A program made the translations under genes and the position numbers. Source: Chitinophaga sedimenti (GTDB taxonomy: Bacteria; Bacteroidota; Bacteroidia; Chitinophagales; Chitinophagaceae). Taken from it: 64,000 nucleotides of DNA. The stretch covers positions 372,001 to 436,000 of the forward strand of contig NZ_JAKUKA010000001.1 of NCBI RefSeq assembly GCF_023156195.1, given 5' to 3'. Under the pieces are notes generated by a model. That model worked only from the letters and a program-made list of their open reading frames with translations, was not told where the DNA came from and did not search any database. The stretch's first letter is position 1. Each line of letters opens with the position of its first letter. Of the stretch, positions 35,451 to 43,911 are shown one piece after another.

Positions 35451-36980
35451 TTAAATACGCTTATCGGGGCTTAGTGTGAGAAATACGCCACCAAGGCTCC
35501 CAATGATGTCTTCGGGCGACAAGGCTTCCTGCGACAGCCGGGCGGCTGCATAATCGCCGGCGGCACCGTGCAGCCATACGCCGAAAAGCATCGCGGCTTT
35601 GGGACTGTAGTCCTGCGCCAGCAGCGAGGTTAGTATACCGGTAAGCACATCGCCGGAGCCTCCTGTAGCCATGCCAGGATTGCCGGTGGTGTTGAAATAG
35701 ATGGCGCCGTCCGGGCAGGCGATTGCCGTATAACGACCCTTTAGCAGGATGTACAACTGCAGGCTGCGGGCCTTTTGGGAGAGCAGCGATAAGCGCTCAA
35801 AGTCGTTGGCGGTTGGACCGAACAGTCGTTCAAATTCTTTTGGATGCGGCGTAAGCAGCGAATGTTTGGGCACCTTTTGCAATAACGCCGGGTACGTGCC
35901 CAGGATGTTCAGGGCATCCGCGTCCAACACCATCGGTGTTTTAGCGGCGTCCAGCAGGCGTTCCAGGCTGCGCGCGGTGGCGGTTTCGGTACCAATGCCC
36001 GGACCGATGCCCATGCATTTGTAGTTGGGGTTGAGTCCTTCGTGAAAGTGAATGCTGTGCTGCTCTTCTACCTCCGCAATACACATGGCCGATGGCACGG
36101 TGGTTTGAATGATGTTATACCCGCAACGTGGTACATGCACCGTCAGTAAGCCCACGCCCGTACGCAAACACGCCCTGGCGGCCAATACAGCGGCGCCCAT
36201 TTTACCATAACTGCCCGCCACCAGCAACGCGTGCCCATAGGTGCCTTTGTGCGAGAAGGCTTTACGCGGCTGGTAAATGGTGTGTATAATGTCTTTGTCG
36301 ATGATGTGGTTTTCCGTGATGGTGTTCGCGATATACGCGGGATGCAGGCCTATGGGCAGGATGTGTACCTCACCGCAGCGGTCCGCATTTTCGGGCATCA
36401 GGAAAGCGAGTTTATAGCACTCGAAACTGAGCGTGTAATGGGCATGCACACCCGGCGCATGCCCAGAAGAAGCATCGGCCATGAGGCCTGAAGGCATGTC
36501 GATGGCCACGATCGTGTGGCGGTCCTTGTTATCGCTGATGCGGTGCAGGATGCCGGCTACCCAGCCCTCTACCGGGCGGGAGAGACCGGTGCCGAAAATG
36601 GCGTCGATCAATATGGCGCCCGTCGGTAGTTCCGGAAAGTCTTGTTGGGCGTGGATGTGGTGGATAACATCCGGGTGTTCCTTTTCGAGGATGGCGTAGT
36701 TCGCAGCGTGATCGGCAGAGGGTTTATCGTTGTGATGCACGATGTACACATCTACAGTATAGCCCCGGAGTAATAGTAGCCGGGCGATAACGAGGCCGTC
36801 GCCGCCGTTGTTGCCTTTTCCGCAGAAGATGCACAGTGGCGTCGCCGGCATAAACCGGGCGCGGAGCCAGGAAGCGCAGGCGGCTGCGGCGCGTTCCATC
36901 AGCATAAGGCTGCTCACTGGTTCGTGCTCGATGGTGTAAGCATCGGCAGCGCGGATCTGGGCGGCGGAAAAGATTTTCAT
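35451..36980 (-). CDS. nnrDE: Bifunctional NAD(P)H-hydrate epimerase / ADP-dependent dehydratase
   Basis: 509 residues, intact. The N-terminal YjeF-N epimerase part starts MKIFSAAQIRAADAYTIEHE and has CGKGNNGGDGLVIARLL; the C-terminal carbohydrate-kinase-like dehydratase has the GPGIGTE, LLTPHPKEFERLFG and ATGGSGDVLTGILTSLLA motifs. Together they repair hydrated NADH/NADPH. Fusion of both in one chain is the normal bacterial form. Cytosolic, monocistronic. Confidence 0.95.
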   Translation of the reverse strand: MKIFSAAQIRAADAYTIEHEPVSSLMLMERAAAACASWLRARFMPATPLCIFCGKGNNGGDGLVIARLLLLRGYTVDVYIVHHNDKPSADHAANYAILEKEHPDVIHHIHAQQDFPELPTGAILIDAIFGTGLSRPVEGWVAGILHRISDNKDRHTIVAIDMPSGLMADASSGHAPGVHAHYTLSFECYKLAFLMPENADRCGEVHILPIGLHPAYIANTITENHIIDKDIIHTIYQPRKAFSHKGTYGHALLVAGSYGKMGAAVLAARACLRTGVGLLTVHVPRCGYNIIQTTVPSAMCIAEVEEQHSIHFHEGLNPNYKCMGIGPGIGTETATARSLERLLDAAKTPMVLDADALNILGTYPALLQKVPKHSLLTPHPKEFERLFGPTANDFERLSLLSQKARSLQLYILLKGRYTAIACPDGAIYFNTTGNPGMATGGSGDVLTGILTSLLAQDYSPKAAMLFGVWLHGAAGDYAAARLSQEALSPEDIIGSLGGVFLTLSPDKRI

Positions 36981-37164
36981 GGTATTAAAATTACCGTTTT
37001 CCTGTTAATTCATTGCTTTAAAGCAATCATCATACCGGCAGCATCCTTCGGTGTTGTTCTATCGGGACGCCGTTTAACCGAAGGCTCACCGGTCCTTCAT
37101 CGATTTCAGCCCCACTTTTAAGCCATTCACCACCCCTTGCAGGGTGTCACTTTTGTGTTGAGGA

Positions 37165-37203
37165 GCGATAAAGCCGCTGAAGGGAGCGACGCAACTGCGG
37201 CTG
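37165..37203 (+). repeat. Dispersed intergenic repeat, copy B
   Basis: Contains AAGGGAGCGACGCAACTGCG flanked by GCCGC and GCGGC, which can pair around it. Related to copy A at 12866-12903. Flanking CCACTT (37110) and AAGTGG (37211) could close a longer fold. Confidence 0.5.
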
Positions 37204-37230
37204 AAAAGGGAAGTGGCAGCTGGTCCCCAT

Positions 37231-37262
37231 AAAAAAATCCCGGCCTTTGTGCAAGCCGGGAT
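37231..37262 (-). terminator. Terminator of the OMP pair
   Basis: Perfect 8-bp stem ATCCCGGC / GCCGGGAT (37237-37244, 37255-37262), followed on the minus strand by seven T. Confidence 0.8.
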
Positions 37263-37285
37263 TGATATTGTAAGGAAAGTAATCC

Positions 37286-37807
37286 TTATTTAAAGGTGTA
37301 CCGTGCCGACAAACCACCAATCTGTTCGCCGAAGAAGTTACCGTCGTTCGGGGAATTAAAATGGAAGAATGGTTTGAGGTCGGCGCTCAGGTTCAGCGGG
37401 ATCTTTTTAAAGGTGTATTCCACGCCAAAAATGCCATCCAGACCGGGATATGCGGTGGTACCGTCGTTTCTCCAGCGGTCGCCATCGTAATAGCGGTCCT
37501 GCCAAAGGGCGATGTGCGCACCACCACCACCGTACATGTTCCATTCGGAACGGCCGAACACGTTGAACGTGTATTCGTAAAGGCCGGTAAATGTTACGTT
37601 GTTGATATTGCTGCCATAGTAGTGGTGTACGATGCCTTCTATAGCATGCGGACCTTTAATGAAACCTTTGGCGGTAAAGCCAACGATCCAGGGATTTACT
37701 CTTAAACCCAAGCCTACTTTGTAATCTGCGGGATTACTTGTTCTTTGCGCATTTGCTCCGAGTGACAGCGCTGCAAGCATGCCACAGAGTAACACGATCT
37801 TTTTCAT
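37286..37807 (-). CDS. Small outer-membrane beta-barrel protein (paralogue 2)
   Basis: 173 residues, signal peptide (LSLGANAQ) and beta-strand-rich body with aromatic girdle residues (VGLGLRVNPWIVGFTAKGF, GLYEYTFNVFGRSEWNMYGGGGAHIAL), ending SARYTFK. The segment IPLNLSADLKPFFHF is shared with the upstream neighbour (IPLNLSLDWKPAIHF), so the two are tandem paralogues. ATG overlaps the upstream stop by four bases (ATGA). Function unknown. Confidence 0.78.
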   Translation of the reverse strand: MKKIVLLCGMLAALSLGANAQRTSNPADYKVGLGLRVNPWIVGFTAKGFIKGPHAIEGIVHHYYGSNINNVTFTGLYEYTFNVFGRSEWNMYGGGGAHIALWQDRYYDGDRWRNDGTTAYPGLDGIFGVEYTFKKIPLNLSADLKPFFHFNSPNDGNFFGEQIGGLSARYTFK

Positions 37808-38304
37808 AGTCGTTTGTTATTGGTTAGAAAAACGTTAGTCTTTTTTCGGCCGCCAAACCGGTACCTTGCGGAAATGCCAAAGTCCGCCAGTTCGGAAGTA
37901 GTGGTGAAGTGAATCGCAGGTTTCCAGTCCAGGCTGAGGTTGAGTGGAATCGTTGGGAAGTTGTAATTCGCCCCCGCAATGCCATCAATACCGGCGAGGA
38001 ACTTGGTGCTGCCGTCTATTCTACGCGTACCTAAATGTGCGCCACCACCGGCATACCAGCCAAAACCTTCGGTAGTTAATGCAGAAAGATCGAAGTGAAA
38101 TTCGCCCAGCGCTGTAATGGAAGCCGTTCGGTTGTACAAGCCTACTATCGCCTCTGCTGCAAATTTGTCGCTGATATAATATCGTGCAGTAGGCCCTAAT
38201 GGTAATCCAATTCTCACACCTGCTTCCAGCTGACCTGCCGTTTGTCCCTTCGCTTTAATTGCCAAACTACTGATGATTGCCACCAGTATGATGCGATACT
38301 TCAT
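37804..38304 (-). CDS. Small outer-membrane beta-barrel protein (paralogue 1)
   Basis: 166 residues; signal peptide (IISSLAIKAKGQ), then strands GVRIGLPLGPTARYYISD, GFGWYAGGGAHLGTRR and IPLNLSLDWKPAIHF. First gene of a two-gene overlapping operon with its paralogue. It ends with a short polar tail (GGRKKTNVFLTNNKRL) after the last strand ISARYRFGG, which could come from a late frameshift or be real. Function unknown. Confidence 0.72.
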   Translation of the reverse strand: MKYRIILVAIISSLAIKAKGQTAGQLEAGVRIGLPLGPTARYYISDKFAAEAIVGLYNRTASITALGEFHFDLSALTTEGFGWYAGGGAHLGTRRIDGSTKFLAGIDGIAGANYNFPTIPLNLSLDWKPAIHFTTTSELADFGISARYRFGGRKKTNVFLTNNKRL

Positions 38305-38342
38305 GGAGGAGGATTTACAATAACAATGCCAAACAAGATCGT

Positions 38343-39523
38343 TTAGCTTTTAATGAAACGTAAATAAGTAAATCCAAGTATGCCGGACAAAAGAGAAGCT
38401 GCAATAACGGAGATAATAGCAATGATCTGCGCCGCCTGTTGCGTGGCATCATGATAAGCCAGCGAAGCGATGAAGATAGACATGGTAAAGCCTATGCCCG
38501 CGATCATGCCAACGCCTATAAACTGTGACCAGCTGGTGTTTGCAGGCGCCGCGGCGAGTTTTAGCCTGGTGGCAAGGAACGAAAAAGTAAAGATGCCCAG
38601 CGGTTTACCGATGACCAGCCCAATGATGATGCCGTAACTTACGGTGTTACTGAAAACATGCAATATATCCGGCGGAAAAATGATCGCCGTATTAGCCAGT
38701 GCGAAAAGTGGCATAATGATAAAGTTGACGGGATCATGCAAGCGATGTTCCAGTGCACTTACCTTATCCAGCGGAATGGTAAAGGCAAGCAGTACGCCGG
38801 CGATAGTGGCGTGGATGCCTGAATTAAAAACGCAGTACCATAAAACAATGCCGGGGAGAATATAAAAGACGAGGCGTTTTACTTTCAGGTAATTCAGCAG
38901 GGCCAATAAGGCGATGATACCTCCGCCGGCCACTAGATGACTTACACTGATATGATCAGTGTAAAATACCGCTATCACCAGGATGGCGCCAAGGTCGTCG
39001 ATGATGGCCAGGGCCGTAAGAAATATCTTTAGCGAAAGTGGTACGCGATTACCGAGCAGCGATAATATGCCCAGCGAAAAAGCAATGTCTGTTGCCATAG
39101 GGATGCCCCAGCCCTGAGCGTATTCACCGTTGTAGTTACATACGGCAAACAACAGCGCCGGAACTACCATGCCACCCAATGCAGCAATAACGGGCAGCAG
39201 CGATTTTTTAAAGAAGACAGTTCGCCGATCGTTAGCTCGCGTTTGATCTCCATCCCTACAAGGAAAAAGAAAAACGCCATGAGCCCGTCATTAATCCATA
39301 ACAGTGGAGAATTAGGCAATTGAAGGCCTGCAATCTCCAGGTGGTGCGAATGATGCGGGTCGAACGGCCGTGTCCAGAACGAAGTGTAGGCGTCACTGAA
39401 AGCAGTGTTGGCAAGCACCATTGATAATAGGGTTGCAACGATCAGTATGATGCCCACTGCCCGGCTGTCGTGAAGAAACTCAAGCAGGGGAGAAAGAAAT
39501 TTTCTTCTGAGTAATGATACCAA
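38343..39523 (-). CDS. nhaA: Na+/H+ antiporter NhaA (one frameshift)
   Basis: NhaA expels Na+ in exchange for external protons. Landmarks: AFFFFLVGMEIKRELTIGELSSL, MATDIAFSLGIL, the ion-binding pair LTALAIIDDLGAILVIA (two adjacent Asp), and VGMIAGIGFTMSIFIASLA. One A is missing at ~39203 (AAAAAATCG to AAAAAAATCG), restoring SLKKSLLPVIAALGGMVVPA; 393 residues with 12 helices. Located ~4 kb from the pyrophosphatase, both relevant to cation balance. Confidence 0.93.
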
Positions 39524-39535
39524 CTTATTTGATTT

Positions 39536-41394
39536 TTAGTTACCGATCAACTCGTACCGTGATTTCGGCTTGCGTTTTATTTCCCATTTAAAATTCGACA
39601 GGAGGCGCTGGTCCGCCGGGAACTGTGTAAATGGATACAGCGCGCCTTCGTGGTCCTTGATGTTGACCACGCGATCGAGTTCACCTTCTATAAAGTGCAT
39701 GTCGATAATGGCGCAGGTGGAGCGTTGTACGTTGGTAAACGCACTGTCCGAATCCTGCTGAAACAGGATACTCTCCGCATTGCCATAGATACGCATGTAA
39801 AAGAGTTTGTTTTCGCGGAAGTAACCAGTGATGGTATTGCCTTTGATCTGGTTATAGAATCCTTTATTCACCTCACTGGCCAGCAGGCCGTTCTGGTCCA
39901 GCAGCAGCCGGTCGGCTTTGCTGTTACGGGTAAACAGGAAGGCGGTGTCGCCGGACATCTGCAGGTCTTTTACCCAGATTACAGGGCTGCGGAACATGCG
40001 GAGTACGGAATCCACACTGCTGTAATAAGCGCTGTCGCATACCGCCTGCAACGAATCCGAGTAAATGCGGACATTGCGGAAAGCGCGGATATATCTTTTT
40101 CGGTGGTGTCTTTCGGTTGTTGCGCGGTCGTGTCGGTGAGTTTTGCCATAGGCAAAGTGTCAGTATTGAACTTTCGCAGGTTTTCGCGCGGAAGAGCCGT
40201 TCGTACGGGAATGGAGTCGCGTGTTGGTCTCACAACCTGTTGAATGGAATCCGGGCGTACGGCGGCAACCGTTATTGAATCCCGTTCTATGCCGATCGCT
40301 GCATCTGCACGCTGTTTGAAAGCACTGGCCACGGAATCTGCCGGAACCGTCAGTTCCGTTAGCGAATCGTTTTCCTCCGCCGGAGGAACAGTCTGCAGCA
40401 GTGAATCTTTCAGGTATACTTTAGCCGTATCGGGGCTGATCAGGCCGGAATACAGGGTGTCGCCGGTCATGAACAGGGAGTCTGCTTTGTTGTAGGTAAT
40501 TGCTACCGGGTGCTGGGTCGCGAACACCGATTTGCTGGTCTGGTTTACCTGGCCGTAGTTGCCGAGCAGGATGATCTTGTTCACCGTATCGCGCCAGATC
40601 ATATTGCCGGTGGCAATGGCCATACCATTACTTTTATCGATGTCGATGTGGTCTGCTGTAAAGTCGCCCGTGCTATCTGTGATCAGCGGCCTGCTTACAA
40701 AATTGCCTTTGCCGGTTTCGGTGTTATAGGTGCCGGAGGATACATATGTAATCCTTTTGCCATCGTTGATGGTGGTAGGGGCCACGATGGTGGCTATTTT
40801 GGTAGCGGTGTTGTATAACAGCGTATCCGTAGAAAGCGTATAATCCGGGTTGATGAGCACCACGTTTTGCTTAAAATACACGTCCTTGGTATCTGTATAA
40901 TAGAAAGCTTCCTGGCTGGTAAGGGTTGATTTTTCGTTGACCAGTTTACCGCCGTTAACGTAGCTGCCTATTTTCGCATTCATATCGTAAATCATTTCCG
41001 GTCCGGTAATGATTACTTTCCTGTCGGTCATTTTAGCATTACCGTCCAGGGTTACGATGCGGGTATTGCCGTCGTAAAAGATGTAATCAGAATAAGTATG
41101 TACACTGTCTTTATCATTCACATGCACATTGCCATACGCCTCTACGGCGTTGGCATTCTGATCGAGGATGGCGCTGTCGCAATCCATGATCGTAAAGCCC
41201 TGTGAAAATTGCGCCTGTATAATTTTACCGTCTACAGTATCGCTTTGCACACGCAGGATGTTTTCATTTCTCAGGGATTGAAATGCACCGGAGCGAATTA
41301 GCTTTACCGGTTGCTGCTGGGCGTTGGCATAGAAAGAACCGGCCATTCCTATCAAAGTAATAAGAATAGACCGGTATATAAAACGATTGTGCAT
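39536..41394 (-). CDS. OstA/LptA-like periplasmic LPS-transport protein (one frameshift)
   Basis: Begins MHNRFIYRSILITLIGMAGSFYANAQ (signal peptide; a longer upstream frame would overlap the MlaD stop). The OstA beta-jellyroll repeats follow: QFSQGFTIMDCDSAILDQNANAVEAYGNVHVN, YDGNTRIVTLDGNAKMTD, YFKQNVVLINPDYTLSTDTLLYN, IATGNMIWRDTVNKIILLGNYG. A missing C at ~40090 joins KDIS to RAFRNVRIYSDSL; ~619 residues, longer than E. coli LptA. It likely bridges LPS between inner and outer membranes, working with LptD at 43912. It starts 8 bp after the mlaD stop codon. Confidence 0.85.
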
Positions 41395-41402
41395 AGTGCT
41401 GG

Positions 41403-42387
41403 TTATTGTGCCGTATCCGACGGGATAGGCTGTATTTTGGCCTTTTGCCAAACAGGGAGAAGTGCACATAACGTTTCGGGTTATAGCGCAGATCTTCCAG
41501 CAATTTATTCAGGCTGCCCAGTGTTACCCGGAGATTATTGTATACTTTTTTATCGTTCAGCAGCAGGCCGGCGGTACCGTCGGTGCTGTTCAGTTTCGCA
41601 ATGGTAGCATTGAGGTTGTTAGACATTTCCTCCGGGGACTTGAGGGTATGATCCAGTTCACCATTTGCCAGCGTACTCATAGTTTTATCCGCATTGTCCA
41701 GGATGCCGGTAATCTTTTCGTTATTGTTTTTCAGGTTCGCGGTCACCGCTTCCAGGTTTTTGAAGGTACCGTTTACAGCGCCGTTGTTGGCCAGCATGCC
41801 ATTAAGCGAGTTGGTGGCGGTAGACAGGTGGCCGAGTGTACCATTCAGGTGGTGGATGGCGGAGCGCAGGTCTGTTTTGGCGGTGGTGTCAAACACGGAG
41901 TTCACAGTGATCAGGAGCGAGTCTACCTGTCCCAGTGTGCCTTCCAGTTTGGTCACCAGCGGGTTCAGTTGTTCTTTGAGCGCATCGGTGATGGAGCCGT
42001 CTACAGCTGCATAGATGGTATCGCCGTTTTTAGGAACTGGTTGGCATCGCCAAAGTCCAGTTCTACTTTTTTAGAGCCCAGCAGGTCGCTGCTGATACGG
42101 GCTACGGAGTTACTGGGGATTTCTATCTTTTTAGAGATGGAAAGCGTTACCAGGATGCGGCCGGCCCGTTGGTCCATTACCTCCAGTTCCGTTACATTAC
42201 CCACAATAAGGCCGTTTACCTGTACCGGGTTAGAGGGCTGCAAGCCGTTCACCTGGGTATATACCGCGTAAATCTTTTTCTTCGAGGAAAACAATGAATT
42301 GCCCTTCAGGAAGTTAAACCCGAGGATCAATAAAGCAATTCCTGCGGCAGCCAATATGCCTACTTTAGTTTCGTTAGATATTTTCAT
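41403..42387 (-). CDS. mlaD: MlaD/MCE-domain lipid transport protein (two frameshifts)
   Basis: One N-terminal TM helix (VGILAAAGIALLILGFNFLKG) and an MCE domain (YAVYTQVNGLQPSNPVQVNGLIVGNVTELEV, LGSKKVELDFGDAN), then a long helical tail (LDNADKTMSTLANGELDHTL, LNKLLEDLRYNPKRYVHFSLFG). MCE proteins form rings that shuttle phospholipids between membranes. Missing A at ~42031 (LKNGDTIYAAVDG) and at ~41437 (FGKKAKIQPIPSDTAQ, stop 41403). Repaired length 328. Start ATG 42387 (MKISNETKVG) is family-typical. No ATPase/permease (MlaF/E) in this window. Confidence 0.88.
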
Positions 42388-42505
42388 CCAGTTATATTGT
42401 GTGTATGGTTTTGCCAGCAGCAAAAATAACAAAATACAAACGTGAGCAGTTGCAGGGAGGAAATTAATTGGGGTAAAGATAGGATAATATCTTACATGAG
42501 CGGGT

Positions 42506-43732
42506 TTAACCACACCCATTTTTATAGGGAACCACGAATGCATCGGGGAATCCCTGCTTCTGCGCTTTGTACATTGCCGCATGGGCCTCCGCTTCGGTGC
42601 GGTAGGCGCCCATGAGGTATTTGTATTTCTTCTTCTTGTCTATCAAAACCTGTTCCCTTTCTATTTTACTGGTGCCGAGTTTTTTGAAGATAGTAGCATT
42701 TTCCGTGTATACCTTATCCGTAATGCAAAGCTGTACGCGGTATTCTTCGGCATTATTAGCGGCTGGCATTTCTGCTTTAACCGCAGCGGGCTGTACCTGT
42801 TTTTCCACGGTTGCAGGTGGAGGAGGGGCGGGAGCGGGGGCAGGATCATTTGCCGCATCACTTTGTGCGCCGTACTTCTCCAGGTAATCTTTATAACGTT
42901 TGGTAGCTTTAAAAATCGAGTTCGCGGCTTCATTCTGGCCGGCCGCGGAGTTCAGGTAATCTTCTTCATCGGGATTGCTGATGAAGCCCAGTTCTACCAG
43001 TACGCTTGGCATGGCAGTGGCCTGCAGCACCCAGATGCCTTTTTCATCACGCTGGCGGGAACCCCGGCTGATACGGCCTGTTTGGGTAAATTCGTCTTCG
43101 ATCAGGTTGGATAAACGCAGGCTGTTATCGAAAAACACGTTGCTCATGGTCCTGCGCATGATCACCGATGCGATGTCATTATCACCCATTACCTGTTTGC
43201 TTTCCTCAGAATTGGCGTCCAGTACGATCACGTTCATGTTGCGGAGCGACTCCGTTTTAGCGGCGTTTTTACTGGTAGCCCAAACGTAAGTTTCCGTGCC
43301 TTTGGCGGCGCTGGGTACGTTTTTATATATGGGAATCTTTTTCTTGCTCTTGCCTTTACGGTATCCTACTACCTTCCTGGCGTAGGCCGCATTACAGTGA
43401 ATAGAGATAAACAAATCGCCGTTGGCTTCGTTGGCGATGCGTGCTTTTTCCCTGGGATCATCAAAGCGATCTGTTTTCCGGGTATACACTACTTTCACAT
43501 CCGGCATTCGTTCTTCAATTAGCTTACCCAATTTGAGGGCCACGGCGAGGGATATGTCTTTTTCCGAAGAGTAGCTACCCTTCGCACCACTGTCATGACC
43601 TCCATGCCCCGCATCTATCACGATCGTTTTAATCGGTTTGTCCTGCTGGGGAGGCGCCGCTTTCACACTGATGAATAAAATCGAAACTAACGCTATACCC
43701 AATCCTTTTATCAACGGTCTTGTCCAACGCAT
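42506..43732 (-). CDS. N-acetylmuramoyl-L-alanine amidase (Amidase_3) with SPOR domain
   Basis: 408 residues: signal anchor, zinc amidase domain (IVIDAGHGGHDSGAKG, the zinc His and Glu; FISIHCNAAY; PSVLVELGFISNPDEEDYL with catalytic Glu) and, after a proline-rich linker (PAPAPAPPPPATVEKQ), a C-terminal SPOR-like domain (YRVQLCITDKVYTENATIF...YLMGAYRTEAEAHAA) that binds denuded septal glycan. It cleaves stem peptides during cell division. Heads the minus-strand envelope cluster, divergent from lptD. Intact. Confidence 0.92.
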   Translation of the reverse strand: MRWTRPLIKGLGIALVSILFISVKAAPPQQDKPIKTIVIDAGHGGHDSGAKGSYSSEKDISLAVALKLGKLIEERMPDVKVVYTRKTDRFDDPREKARIANEANGDLFISIHCNAAYARKVVGYRKGKSKKKIPIYKNVPSAAKGTETYVWATSKNAAKTESLRNMNVIVLDANSEESKQVMGDNDIASVIMRRTMSNVFFDNSLRLSNLIEDEFTQTGRISRGSRQRDEKGIWVLQATAMPSVLVELGFISNPDEEDYLNSAAGQNEAANSIFKATKRYKDYLEKYGAQSDAANDPAPAPAPPPPATVEKQVQPAAVKAEMPAANNAEEYRVQLCITDKVYTENATIFKKLGTSKIEREQVLIDKKKKYKYLMGAYRTEAEAHAAMYKAQKQGFPDAFVVPYKNGCG

Positions 43733-43889
43733 GTTGCTTGTCTGTTTTTGTTTTAATGGGTTAGTTTAATCTTAAATAAAATATAAAGTTTTCAATCTTC
43801 ACACAATGATAATGCCTGTTTGCGACTCTTTTTACATCTTTGTGTACACCTGACCGGTTTCTCACTGTTATAATTTGTGTAAAAACTTG

Positions 43890-43897
43890 TAGGTTTG
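43890..43897 (+). promoter_or_regulatory. -7 element upstream of lptD
   Basis: TAGGTTTG at 43890-43897, 14 nt before ATG 43912; no convincing -33. Confidence 0.4.
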
Positions 43898-43911
43898 TGC
43901 CCGCTTGACAC

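Larger units (their letters stand above)
36981..37285. other. Intergenic region with dispersed repeat
   Basis: 305 bp without a gene; it holds copy B of the dispersed repeat and the terminator of the downstream minus-strand OMP. Also contains CACCACCCCTTGCAGGGTG (37127-37145), an inverted repeat. Confidence 0.65.
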
